NCBI GenBank assembly: GCA_021849615.1
Contig: JAJZSQ010000008.1
Coordinates: forward strand, 1-53,670
Origin: Pseudomonadota bacterium
Lineage (GTDB): Bacteria > Pseudomonadota > Gammaproteobacteria > Steroidobacterales > Steroidobacteraceae
Length of the DNA: 53,670 nt
Direction: 5' to 3'
Translations under genes and position numbers: made by a program
Shown: positions 1 through 9,919 of the stretch, piece by piece
Position numbering within the stretch: position 1 is the stretch's first letter
Layout: the number at the start of each line of letters is the position of its first letter
Notes under the pieces: generated by a model
What the model saw: the letters and a program-made list of their open reading frames with translations, nothing else
The model's database searches: none
What the model was told of the DNA's origin: nothing

Positions 1-5
1 GTCAT
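1..5 (-). CDS. Possible start of the next gene downstream of thyA (cut by window edge)
   Basis: Only the first codon and part of the second are visible: on the minus strand an ATG follows a GGGAG Shine-Dalgarno-like stretch that overlaps the end of thyA. In many proteobacteria folA (dihydrofolate reductase) follows thyA, so folA is a guess from context. No protein sequence is available to support it. Confidence 0.25.
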
Positions 6-16
6 GCTCAAACTCC

Positions 17-811
17 CTAGACGGCCACCGGCGCTGCGATGGCCGGGTGGTGTTGATAGTTCAGAAACTCGAAGTCCTCGAGCCGGTAGTCGAACAGACT
101 CTGCGGCCGGCGCCCGATGCGCAGCTGCGGCGGCGGGAACGGCTCGCGCGCAAGTTGCACGCGCGCCTGCTCGAGGTGGTTGGTGTACAGGTGGCAGTCC
201 CCGCCCGTCCAGATGAACTCCCCGGTGGCGAGGTCGCACTGCTGCGCGACCATGTGGGTGAGCAGCGCGTAGCTGGCGATGTTGAAAGGCACGCCGAGAA
301 ACACATCGGCGCTGCGCTGGTAGAGCTGGCAGGAGAGCTTCCCGGCCGCGACGTAGAACTGGAACAGCGCGTGACAGGGCATCAGGCGCATCTGCGGCAG
401 GTCCGCGACGTTCCAGGCGCTGACGATGATCCGGCGCGAGTCCGGGTCGCGCCGGATCAGCTCGATCGCCGCGCTGATCTGGTCGATGGTGCGCCCGTTG
501 GCCGCCGTCCAGGCCCGCCACTGCTTGCCGTATACCGGGCCGAGCTCACCGTGCTCGTCCGCCCACTCGTCCCAGATGCTCACGCCCTGCTCGCGCAGCC
601 AGCGCACGTTGGTGTCCCCGCGCAGGAACCACAGCAGCTCGCAGATCACCGAGCGCAGGTGCACCCGCTTGGTGGTGACCAGCGGAAACCCTTGCGCGAG
701 GTCGAAGCGCAGCTGCTCCCCGAAGCACGAGAGCGTTCCGGTGCCGGTGCGATCAGCCTTCGGCGTCCCGCGCTCGAGGATGCGGCGCATCAGGTCGAGG
801 TACGGGCGCAT
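17..811 (-). CDS. thyA: Thymidylate synthase
   Basis: Converts dUMP to dTMP with methylene-tetrahydrofolate as carbon and hydride donor, in the cytoplasm. The protein is 264 residues, the same length as E. coli ThyA, and is recognisable throughout. The nucleophile is Cys146 in the LMPCHALFQ motif. The [17 protein letters not shown] stretch, with its folate- and dUMP-contacting Asp and Asn, follows. The N-terminal [11 protein letters not shown] and PLVTTKR motifs are intact. It is the last complete gene of a minus-strand rlmI–lgt–thyA series and starts 6 bases after the lgt stop codon, so it is probably co-transcribed and translationally coupled. Confidence 0.98.
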   Translation of the reverse strand: MRPYLDLMRRILERGTPKADRTGTGTLSCFGEQLRFDLAQGFPLVTTKRVHLRSVICELLWFLRGDTNVRWLREQGVSIWDEWADEHGELGPVYGKQWRAWTAANGRTIDQISAAIELIRRDPDSRRIIVSAWNVADLPQMRLMPCHALFQFYVAAGKLSCQLYQRSADVFLGVPFNIASYALLTHMVAQQCDLATGEFIWTGGDCHLYTNHLEQARVQLAREPFPPPQLRIGRRPQSLFDYRLEDFEFLNYQHHPAIAAPVAV

Positions 812-817
812 CGCGGC

Positions 818-1627
818 TCAGCGCGCGGCGGCGGGGAGGAAGTTGCCCGAAATCTTGCGCGCCTGATAGGCGTAGATCATCAGACCGGCGCCGATCACGA
901 TCATGGGGAAGGAGAGCACCTGGCCCATGGTCACCCAGCCCCAGGCGAGGTAGCCGAGCTGCGGATCCGGCAGGCGCACGAACTCCACGAGGAAGCGGAA
1001 CAAGCCATACAGCAGCAGGAACAGCCCCGAGGCTGCCAGACGCGGTTTGGGCTTGGCGGTGAAGGTCCACATCACCGTCAGCAGGACGATGCCTTCGAAG
1101 AACGCCTCGTATAGCTGCGAGGGCTGCAGCACCTGGCCGTGGTAGAGAAATCCCCACGGCAGAGTCGTCGGCTTGCCCCACAGCTCGCCGTTGATGAAGT
1201 TGCCGATCCGGCCGAAAAACAGACCGAGCGGCGGCAGCGGCGCGGTGAAATCGAAGACATCGGCGGCGTTGCGCTTGCGGCGCACCGCGAAGATGGTCAT
1301 CGCGAGGATGACGCCGAGCAGCCCGCCGTGGAAGGACATGCCCCCGTCCCACACTTCGATCGGGTACCACGGGTTGTGCGCCGTCCAGAACGTCATGCCG
1401 TAGAAGAGCACGTAGCCGATGCGCCCGCCGAGGATGACCCCGAGCATGCAGTAGAAAATCAGATCATCGACGTCGACGGCCTTCCAGGTCGACTCGGCAC
1501 GCGAGGCGCGGTAGCGGGCCATGCCCCACGCGCCGGTGAAGCCGAGCAGATACATGATCCCGTACCAGTGGACCTTCAGCGGGCCGAGCCGGAACGCGAT
1601 CGGATTGATGTCGGGGTACTTGATCAT
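818..1627 (-). CDS. lgt: Prolipoprotein diacylglyceryl transferase
   Basis: Inner-membrane enzyme that moves diacylglycerol from phosphatidylglycerol onto the lipobox cysteine of prolipoproteins, the first step of lipoprotein maturation. The 269-residue protein starts MIKYPDINP, as the family does. It has several hydrophobic segments, a conserved HGGLLG motif and the Lgt signature GRIGNFINGELWG containing the essential Arg. The ATG at 1627 was chosen because family homology begins exactly there; the frame stays open upstream but that part overlaps rlmI. Likely clients in this window are LolB and RlpA, which carry lipoboxes. It sits 11 bases after rlmI. Confidence 0.97.
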   Translation of the reverse strand: MIKYPDINPIAFRLGPLKVHWYGIMYLLGFTGAWGMARYRASRAESTWKAVDVDDLIFYCMLGVILGGRIGYVLFYGMTFWTAHNPWYPIEVWDGGMSFHGGLLGVILAMTIFAVRRKRNAADVFDFTAPLPPLGLFFGRIGNFINGELWGKPTTLPWGFLYHGQVLQPSQLYEAFFEGIVLLTVMWTFTAKPKPRLAASGLFLLLYGLFRFLVEFVRLPDPQLGYLAWGWVTMGQVLSFPMIVIGAGLMIYAYQARKISGNFLPAAAR

Positions 1628-1638
1628 GGCGGTGAAGT

Positions 1639-2862
1639 TTAGCCGACCTGGCCGTCGATGCGGCAGAAGAACGCCTTCAGGTAGCGTGTCTCGGGGATCG
1701 CGGGGTGAATCGGATGGTCGGGAGACTGGCCGCCTGCCTCGAGAATCTGCGCCTCCCGTCCGCTGTGGCGCGCCGCGGCCTGCACGGTCTCGAGCAGCGC
1801 CGCCTCGGTCAGATGGTAAGAGCAGGAGCACGAGACCAGCAGGCCCTCCTCGGCGAGCACCCCGAGGGCGAGCTGATTGAGCTTGCGGTAGGCCGCCTGG
1901 CCGCGCGGCAGATCCTTCTTGCGCTTGATGAACGCCGGCGGATCGAGCACCACGACGTCGAAGCGCTCGCCGCGTTCACGCAGCGCCGTGAGTGCGTCGA
2001 ACGCGTCCGCGCGCATCGTCTGCACGCTCACGCCATTGGCTTCGGCATTGCGCTCGACGAACTCCAGCGCGCTGTCCGAGGCATCGACGCAGACCGCGGA
2101 CGAAGCCCCTGCGGCCAGCGCCCCGACGCTCCATGCCCCGACGTAACCGCACACATCGAGCACCCGCGCCCCGGGCACCAGATAGCGGGCGAGCCGGGCC
2201 CGGTTGGCGCACTGGTCGTAGAACCAGCCGGTCTTCTGTCCGGTGGCGAGCGGTGTGCTGAACGTCAGTCCCGCCTCGCGCACGGTCAGCGGATCCGCGA
2301 TGGTGCCGAAGGCCGTCTCGGCCGTGCGTGGCAGCGCCTCGAGTGCCCGCGCGCCGGAGTCGTTTTTCCAGAACAGACCCGCCGGTGCCAGCTGCTCGCG
2401 CACCACCGCCTCGAGCGTGCCGCGCAGCGCTTCCATCCCGACCGTGGCGATCTGACCGACCAGCACGTCACCGAAGCGGTCGAGCACGAGGCCGGGCAGG
2501 CCGTCGGATTCGCCAAAGACCAGTCGGTAATAGGGTTCACGGTACAGCCGCTCGCGCAGCCGCAACGCGCTGCGCAGACGCGCCTCGATGAGCGATGCAT
2601 CGATCGGGCGGCCCGGGTCGCGGCTCATGATCCGTGCGCAGATGAGCGCATGCGGATTGACGTACGCATGGCCGAGGAACTGCCCGCGATGCGACTCGAC
2701 CCGGGCGTGCGCCCCAGGCGCGAAGGCGCGCAGCGGCGTCTCGTCGGCCACCTCGTTGCTGAACACCCACGGGTGTCCGGCCACGATGCGCCGCTCCTCC
2801 CCCCGCTTCAGGCGCAGCGTGGCGGGCGGGGTCTGCAGCGGATCGGCGAGGGTGTCGGTCAA
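1639..2862 (-). CDS. rlmI: RlmI-like 23S rRNA (cytosine-C5) methyltransferase
   Basis: Class I SAM-dependent rRNA methyltransferase of the RlmI/YccW family, which modifies cytosine 1962 of 23S rRNA in E. coli. About 407 residues. An N-terminal PUA-like region (GHPWVFSNEV) is followed by the family block GESDGLPGLVLDRFGD, the TGQKTGWFYDQ motif, a SAM-binding loop (VLDVCGYVGAWS), a catalytic VVLDPPAF motif and a Cys-rich SCSCSYHL motif. No ATG precedes the homology closely, so a TTG at about 2862 is the likely start. The frame remains open far upstream, antisense to the next gene, but that extension is low-complexity. Exact target base is inferred. Confidence 0.9.
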   Translation of the reverse strand: MTDTLADPLQTPPATLRLKRGEERRIVAGHPWVFSNEVADETPLRAFAPGAHARVESHRGQFLGHAYVNPHALICARIMSRDPGRPIDASLIEARLRSALRLRERLYREPYYRLVFGESDGLPGLVLDRFGDVLVGQIATVGMEALRGTLEAVVREQLAPAGLFWKNDSGARALEALPRTAETAFGTIADPLTVREAGLTFSTPLATGQKTGWFYDQCANRARLARYLVPGARVLDVCGYVGAWSVGALAAGASSAVCVDASDSALEFVERNAEANGVSVQTMRADAFDALTALRERGERFDVVVLDPPAFIKRKKDLPRGQAAYRKLNQLALGVLAEEGLLVSCSCSYHLTEAALLETVQAAARHSGREAQILEAGGQSPDHPIHPAIPETRYLKAFFCRIDGQVG

Positions 2863-2976
2863 GGGGCGGGCCGGGGGTGGTGAAAAAGGGGGCGGCAGTA
2901 TACAGGTGCTCGCGCCGCGTCGCGCGGTATGCTGGCGCTCCCTCACTCGTCCGCCGGGTGCACCCGCGGGAGCCTC

Positions 2977-5061
<2,085 letters not shown>

Positions 5062-5062
5062 G

Positions 5063-8000
5063 TCAGGCGAGCAGCTCGACCGCCCCGCCGATCGCCGCGG
5101 TGTTGATCGTGAGCGTCCGCTCGGTGGCGAAGCGCTGCAGGTAGTGCGGACCGCCGGCCTTCGGGCCGGTGCCCGAGAGCCCCTGGCCGCCGAACGGCTG
5201 CACGCCGACCACCGCGCCGATCATGTTGCGATTGACGTAGGTGTTGCCGGCCGGCAGTGACCGGAACACGTGCTCGGCCAGCGTCTCGAGCCGGCTGTGC
5301 ACCCCGAGCGTGAGGCCGAAGCCGGTGGCGCGCACGGCCGCGAGCACCTGCGGCAGCTCATCGGCCCGGTAGCGCGCGACGTGCAGGATCGGGCCGAATT
5401 CCTCGCTCTTCAGCTGGTCCAGCTGCTTCAGCTCGAACAGGTGCGGCGCGAAGAACTGCCCGGCCGGCGGGCACTGCTCGATCGAGCAGGCGTGCAGCAG
5501 CTTCGCCTCGCGGCGCATGCGCTCGGCATGCCGCTCGAGCCGCGCACGCGCCTCGGCGTTGATCACCGGGCCGACGTCGGTGGCCGGATCCGCCGGGTCG
5601 CCGATCGTGAGGCAGCGCATCGCGCCGATCAGCATCTCGATCGTGCGCTCGGCGAGTTCCTCCTGCAGATACAGCATGCGTAGCGCCGAGCAGCGTTGTC
5701 CGGCACTGGTGAAGGCCGAGGTGATCACGTCATCGACCACCTGTTCCGGCAACGCCGTGGCATCGACGATCATGGCGTTGACGCCGCCGGTCTCGGCGAT
5801 GAGCGGCACGATCGCCCCGTCGCGCGCCGCGAGGGTGCGGTTGATGGTGGCGGCGGTCGCGGTCGAGCCGGTGAAGGCGACGCCGGCGAGCGCCGGGTGC
5901 GTCAGAGCAGCGCGGCTGAAGGGCGGTCCGTCGGCAGTGGTCAGCTGCACCGCGGCGCGCGGCACCCGCGCCTCGTGCAGCAGGCTCACCATGGCGTGCG
6001 CGATCAGCGGGGTGTTGGGTGCAGGCTTGGCGAGCACGCTGTTGCCGGCCATGAGCGCGGCCACCACCTGGCCGGTGAAGATCGCGAGCGGGAAGTTCCA
6101 CGGGCTGATGCAGGCGAACACGCCGCGGCCCTGCATCCACAGCTCATTGCGCTCCCCGACCGGGCCGGGCAGCCGCTGCGCGGCGCCGAAGAGCTTGCGG
6201 CCCTCGCCGGCGTAATAACGGCAGAAGTCTGCGGCCTCGCGCACCTCGGCCAGAGCGTCGGGCAGCGTCTTGCCCGCCTCGCGCACCAGCAGGTGCAGGA
6301 ATGCGTCGCGCCGCTGCTCGAGCAGATCCGCGGCACGCTCGAGGCACTCGGCGCGCTCCTCGGCGGGGGTCTGGTCCCAGGCCGGCTGGGCCTGCGCCGC
6401 GGCCTCCATGGCGGCAACGATTTCCGTCTCGGTGGCATCGCGAGAGAGACCGACGACCTCACCGTCAATCGGCGAGCGCACGGGCGTGTCGGCCGGCGCG
6501 CCGGCGCCGGTGGCGAGCAGCGGTCCGCCCAAGTAGCGCCGTCCCTGTGCGCTCTTCAGCGCCGCGAGCAGCGCGGCGAGCTCCGCCGGGTTGCCGAGGT
6601 CCGCGCCGCGGGAGTTGGCGCGCGAGCCGTACAGCTGCGGCGGCTCGCGCACGGCAGAGGGGCGCTGACTGACTTCGGGAAGGATCTGTCCCACGACGTG
6701 CTCCACGGGAATGCGTTTGTTGAGGAAATGATGGACGAATGAGGTGTTGGCGCCATTCTCGAGCAGGCGGCGCACCAGGTAGGGCAGCAGGTCCTGGTGG
6801 GTGCCGACCGGGGCGTAGACGCGCACCGGGGGCAGCTGCGGCCGCTCGGTGCGCACCACCGAGTACAGCGCCTGACCCATGCCGTGCAGGCGCTGGTATT
6901 CGTACACCGCGCCGGGCGGGGCGAGCGCGGCCACGGCGGCGACGGTGAGCGCGTTGTGAGTGGCGAACTGCGGGTAAATGACATCCTGCGCGGCGAACAA
7001 GCGCCGCACGCACACCAGGTAGCTGGCATCCGTGAAGGACTTGGTCGTATAGACCGGGAAACTCGCCAGACCGCGCTCCTGCGCGCGTTTGATCTCCGCA
7101 TCCCAATAGGCGCCCTTGACCAGCCGCGTACTCATGCGCCGGCCGCTCGAGCGCGCGAGCGCCGCCACCCAGTCGATGACGAGCGGCGCGCGCCGGCCGT
7201 ACGCCTGTACGGCGAGGCCGAGGCCCTCCCAGTGGCGGGTCTCGGGGTCGCGCGCCACCGCCTCGATGACATCGAGCGACAGGTCGAGCCGGTCGGCCTC
7301 CTCCGCATCGAGGGTCAGGCCGATGCCGGCGCGACAGGCCGCACGCGTCAACTCCATGACGCGCGGTACCAGCTGCTTAAGCACGCGCGGTCGCTGCGTG
7401 AGTTGGTAGCGGGGTTCGAGCGCCGAGAGCTTCACGGAAATGCCCGAGCGCGCGTGCACGGCTCCGGCCGGTTGACGGCCGAGTGCCTCGATGGCGTCGT
7501 GGTAGGCCTGGAAGTACCGCTCGGCATCCGCGTCGGTCCGCGCTCCCTCGCCGAGCATGTCGAAGGAGCACAGCGCGAGCTCGGGGTGTTTCGCGCCGCG
7601 CGCCAGCGCCGCCTCGATGGACTCCCCGACGATGAACGCATGGCCCATCAGGCGCATCGCGCGGCGCATGACGCGCCGGGTCGTCGGCGCGAGCAGATGA
7701 CGGGGCGCGGGATGCTCGGTAAGCAGGGCGTGCGCATCCGGCAACACCCGTCCGGCCGTGCGCAGCAGCGCCAGGCCGAGGCGCACTTTGAGGTTCGCAT
7801 CCGTGCCGCCGGAGCGCAGCGCCCGCAGGCGCTCGGCGATGAGGCGGTCGGCACTCACGTCATCCGGGGTGCGCAGCAGCGCCTCGGCGAGACTCATCAG
7901 CGCCTTGCCCTCGGCGCTGTCTAGCGCGAACTGGCCGAGCAGGGACTCGACCAGCGAGCCGGCGCGCGCTTCGGTGCGGGCGGCGCCGACCCAGCGCAGC

Positions 8001-8170
8001 GCCTGCTCGCGCGCCGCGGCGAGCGGCTCGGCGACAGTGAGCAGCTCGGCGCTGAGCGCGTCCACGGCGGGGGCTTCGGGGCGCAGCGTGGCCTCGCGCA
8101 TGCGCTCGCGCAGCGCCTGCAGATCGGTGCGGTCCTGGGGATGCGTCTCGGGCGCGGGTACGGCATTCAT
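5063..8170 (-). CDS. putA: Bifunctional proline dehydrogenase / delta-1-pyrroline-5-carboxylate dehydrogenase
   Basis: Oxidises proline to glutamate in two steps, with FAD in the proline dehydrogenase half and NAD+ in the aldehyde dehydrogenase half. About 1035 residues from ATG 8170; a TTG six codons upstream also exists. The PRODH barrel shows SGISVKLSALEPRY, RLVKGAYWDAEIKRAQ and the C-terminal YAPVGTHQDLLPYLVRRLLENG. The P5CDH half shows SPWNFPLAIF, ETGG and catalytic Cys827 in AGQRCSAL. It lacks the N-terminal ribbon-helix-helix of E. coli PutA, so this is a non-repressor PutA; regulation probably falls to the divergent Lrp-type gene. It binds the membrane peripherally in studied relatives. 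Confidence 0.97.
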   Translation of the reverse strand: MNAVPAPETHPQDRTDLQALRERMREATLRPEAPAVDALSAELLTVAEPLAAAREQALRWVGAARTEARAGSLVESLLGQFALDSAEGKALMSLAEALLRTPDDVSADRLIAERLRALRSGGTDANLKVRLGLALLRTAGRVLPDAHALLTEHPAPRHLLAPTTRRVMRRAMRLMGHAFIVGESIEAALARGAKHPELALCSFDMLGEGARTDADAERYFQAYHDAIEALGRQPAGAVHARSGISVKLSALEPRYQLTQRPRVLKQLVPRVMELTRAACRAGIGLTLDAEEADRLDLSLDVIEAVARDPETRHWEGLGLAVQAYGRRAPLVIDWVAALARSSGRRMSTRLVKGAYWDAEIKRAQERGLASFPVYTTKSFTDASYLVCVRRLFAAQDVIYPQFATHNALTVAAVAALAPPGAVYEYQRLHGMGQALYSVVRTERPQLPPVRVYAPVGTHQDLLPYLVRRLLENGANTSFVHHFLNKRIPVEHVVGQILPEVSQRPSAVREPPQLYGSRANSRGADLGNPAELAALLAALKSAQGRRYLGGPLLATGAGAPADTPVRSPIDGEVVGLSRDATETEIVAAMEAAAQAQPAWDQTPAEERAECLERAADLLEQRRDAFLHLLVREAGKTLPDALAEVREAADFCRYYAGEGRKLFGAAQRLPGPVGERNELWMQGRGVFACISPWNFPLAIFTGQVVAALMAGNSVLAKPAPNTPLIAHAMVSLLHEARVPRAAVQLTTADGPPFSRAALTHPALAGVAFTGSTATAATINRTLAARDGAIVPLIAETGGVNAMIVDATALPEQVVDDVITSAFTSAGQRCSALRMLYLQEELAERTIEMLIGAMRCLTIGDPADPATDVGPVINAEARARLERHAERMRREAKLLHACSIEQCPPAGQFFAPHLFELKQLDQLKSEEFGPILHVARYRADELPQVLAAVRATGFGLTLGVHSRLETLAEHVFRSLPAGNTYVNRNMIGAVVGVQPFGGQGLSGTGPKAGGPHYLQRFATERTLTINTAAIGGAVELLA

Positions 8171-8222
8171 GCGTGCGGTGAGCGGCAACTAGAGGATTGT
8201 GCTCATGTTATCCGCGAAGGCA

Positions 8223-8259
8223 GAGGATATTTTCATATTTTGGCGCCATTAGAAGTAAA
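8223..8259 (-). promoter_or_regulatory. Candidate putA promoter with overlapping Lrp-like site
   Basis: The putA–lrp intergenic stretch is AT-rich against a GC-rich background. On the minus strand TTTACT (8254-8259) and TATGAA (8232-8237) are separated by 16 bases. The plus-strand stretch GAGGATATTTTCATA (8223-8237) resembles the AT-rich core of the E. coli Lrp consensus and overlaps the -10. This is a motif call by eye; binding is inferred. Confidence 0.3.
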
Positions 8260-8270
8260 ATTGACTGGCT

Positions 8271-8816
8271 ATGAGACAAAAGGCGGCCTCCACGGGGTTT
8301 CGTGCACTGGATCGGATCGACCGCAAGCTGCTGGTGCGGCTGCAGCAGGACGGCCGCGTTCCCGTGTCCCAGCTCGCCCGTGAAGTGAATTTGACGGTCA
8401 CGCCCACGCTCGAGCGTATCCGGCGTCTCGAGGCGGCCGGGTTCATCAACGGCTATTTCGCGCACCTGAACGCGCGGCGGCTCGGGCTCGGGCTGCTGGT
8501 GTACGTCGAGGTGACGCTGGATCGCACGACCCCGGAGGCATTCGAGCGCTTCAAGGAGATGGTGGCCGCGCACGATGAAATCATGGAGTGCCACATGGTG
8601 GCCGGTGGATTCGACTACCTACTGAAGGTGCGTGTGAAGGACATGGAGCGCTATCGCACGCTGCTCGGGGAGACCATCGCCGGCATTCGGGGCGTGCAGC
8701 AGACCCACAGCTACTTCGTGATGGAAGAAGTGAAGTCGACCCACCGGATCGGGATCCCCGAGTCGGGGCCACCCGGGGCGAGCATCGGCGCACAGCGCCC
8801 TTTGTCCCGGAAATAA
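8271..8816 (+). CDS. Lrp/AsnC-family transcriptional regulator, probable proline-responsive regulator of putA
   Basis: A 181-residue Lrp-type protein. An N-terminal winged helix-turn-helix (about residues 14-60: LDRIDRKLLVRLQQDGRV, then LAREVNLTVTPTLERIRRLE) leads into a RAM/effector-binding alpha-beta sandwich with the characteristic MECHMVAGGFDYLLKVRVKDMERYR segment. It diverges from putA with 100 bases between start codons. In Agrobacterium, Rhodobacter and others an Lrp-type PutR beside putA activates it in response to proline; that role is inferred here from position. The C-terminal tail of about 20 residues beyond the RAM domain is unconserved. There is no clear Shine-Dalgarno sequence. 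Confidence 0.9.
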   Translation: MRQKAASTGFRALDRIDRKLLVRLQQDGRVPVSQLAREVNLTVTPTLERIRRLEAAGFINGYFAHLNARRLGLGLLVYVEVTLDRTTPEAFERFKEMVAAHDEIMECHMVAGGFDYLLKVRVKDMERYRTLLGETIAGIRGVQQTHSYFVMEEVKSTHRIGIPESGPPGASIGAQRPLSRK

Positions 8817-8830
8817 AATGGGCGTAAAAT
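8802..8830 (+). promoter_or_regulatory. Candidate promoter/operator of the Xre–RES pair
   Basis: TTGTCC (8802-8807) and TAAAAT (8825-8830) are separated by 17 bases, a good sigma-70 arrangement. The -10 hexamer is repeated upstream at 8814-8819, giving two TAAAAT copies 11 bases apart, one helical turn. The first hexamer lies at the end of the lrp gene. An AGAGG Shine-Dalgarno at 8841-8845 precedes ATG 8852. Autorepression through the repeats is inferred from the habits of such antitoxins. Confidence 0.45.
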
Positions 8831-8851
8831 TTCTGCAGCAAGAGGTTGACG

Positions 8852-9223
8852 ATGGCTCAGGCTGCCCGACATGCGCAGGCGGCGGCGGTCCTCTCCCGGG
8901 CGACCGTCCGCGCTGCTGAACAGCTCGATCTGCCCCAGCGCGATCTGGCGCAGGTCATCGGCGTGAGTCCCGCCACGGTCTCGCGGCTCGCCGCCGGTTC
9001 CTGGCGCCTCGCCGAGGGCAGCAAGACCTGGGAGCTCGCCGCAGCCTTCGTGCGTCTGTACCGCTCGCTGGCGGCGATCACGGGCGGCGGCACCGAGACG
9101 ATGCGCGCCTGGCTGCACTCGGACAACGATGCACTCGGGGCGCGACCTGCCGAGCGGATCGTGCGCGCCGAGGGATTGTTCGATGTCCTGCGCTACCTGG
9201 ACGGCGCGCGCGGTCGGATCTGA
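8852..9223 (+). CDS. Xre/MbcA/ParS-type antitoxin (DUF2384)
   Basis: A 123-residue antitoxin of the Xre–RES type II toxin–antitoxin class. Residues about 30-55 form an Xre-like helix-turn-helix (LPQRDLAQVIGVSPATVSRLAAG). The C-terminal half is the toxin-binding MbcA/ParS (DUF2384) domain, with FVRLYRSLAAITGG, MRAWLHSDNDALGARPAE and the terminal VLRYLDGARGRI. In solved Xre–RES complexes the extreme C-terminus of the antitoxin blocks the toxin active site, and the GRI ending matches that pattern. A TTG two codons upstream is possible, but ATG 8852 has the better-placed AGAGG. It overlaps the toxin gene by 41 bases and probably represses its own promoter. Confidence 0.92.
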   Translation: MAQAARHAQAAAVLSRATVRAAEQLDLPQRDLAQVIGVSPATVSRLAAGSWRLAEGSKTWELAAAFVRLYRSLAAITGGGTETMRAWLHSDNDALGARPAERIVRAEGLFDVLRYLDGARGRI

Positions 9224-9896
9224 GGCGCGCGCGACGCGCCTCGCGCTGTGGCGCGCCGTCGAGGCGCAGCACGTGGCGGCGACCCGGGCGCTGGTCGACG
9301 ATCTTGCCGAGCAAGAGATGCTCGAGGGGATTCTCGAGGCGGCGAAGCCGCCGCGGCCGGCTGCGGCGCGGGCGATGGACTACCTGCTCTATACCCCTTT
9401 TCGCTATGCCCCGCCGGCCTACGGCTCGCGCCTGCGCGCGGTGGAGGATCCCGGGGTCTGGTACGGAGCCGAGGCGGCGCGCACGGCCTGCGCGGAACTC
9501 GGCTACTGGCGTTGGCGGTTCGTGCGCGACAGTCACGGCTTCAGCCGGCTCGATGCGGTGCCGCATACGCTGTTTCAGGCGACGGCCGCGGGCGCCGCGA
9601 TCGACTTACGCAGCGAGCCGTTCTCGCCAGATCAGGCCGCGTGGCGTGATCCGGTCAACTATGCCGCCTGTCAGCAGTTCGCGCGCAGCGCTCGTGAGGC
9701 GCAGGTACGGATCATCCGCTACGCGTCAGTGCGGGACCCTGAGCACGGAGGATGCGCGGGGGTACTCGACTTCAGAGCGTTTGTTGGCAGCGTGCGTCAG
9801 CGTCAGACGTGGTTTCTCACCGTCGATGCGCGCCACGCCTCGTGGGTCCGGGCCGGCAGCCCACGGCCCGAGCGCTTCGAGTTCTCGTTCGACTGA
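9183..9896 (+). CDS. RES-domain toxin (NAD+-degrading type)
   Basis: A 237-residue RES-domain protein. Characterised relatives (MbcT of Mycobacterium tuberculosis, Res of Pseudomonas putida) deplete cellular NAD+. The conserved N-terminal block LALWRAVEAQHVAATR is followed by the RES core: Arg74 in YTPFRYAPP, GSRLR, Tyr94 in GVWYGAEAARTACAELGY and Glu105. These are the Arg/Tyr/Glu positions tied to catalysis in the family. I chose ATG 9183, which lies inside the antitoxin gene and is followed shortly by the homology; an earlier in-frame start would add antitoxin-overlapping sequence only. The core looks intact, so an active toxin is expected; activity is inferred. Confidence 0.9.
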   Translation: MSCATWTARAVGSEARATRLALWRAVEAQHVAATRALVDDLAEQEMLEGILEAAKPPRPAAARAMDYLLYTPFRYAPPAYGSRLRAVEDPGVWYGAEAARTACAELGYWRWRFVRDSHGFSRLDAVPHTLFQATAAGAAIDLRSEPFSPDQAAWRDPVNYAACQQFARSAREAQVRIIRYASVRDPEHGGCAGVLDFRAFVGSVRQRQTWFLTVDARHASWVRAGSPRPERFEFSFD

Positions 9897-9900
9897 GTCC

Positions 9901-9919
9901 CCGCGCCGTCAGGGCGCGG
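9901..9919. terminator. GC hairpin between convergent genes
   Basis: CCGCGCC (9901-9907) and GGCGCGG (9913-9919) form a perfect 7-bp stem with a 5-base loop that contains the stop codon of the minus-strand gene. It lies 4 bases after the toxin stop. There is no U-tract on either side, so it is only a candidate bidirectional terminator or transcript end. Confidence 0.4.

Noticed and set aside
47-1114. A 355-codon plus-strand open frame opposite thyA and lgt.
   Set aside because: Both thyA and lgt are complete and conserved on the other strand; the plus-strand translation is low-complexity.
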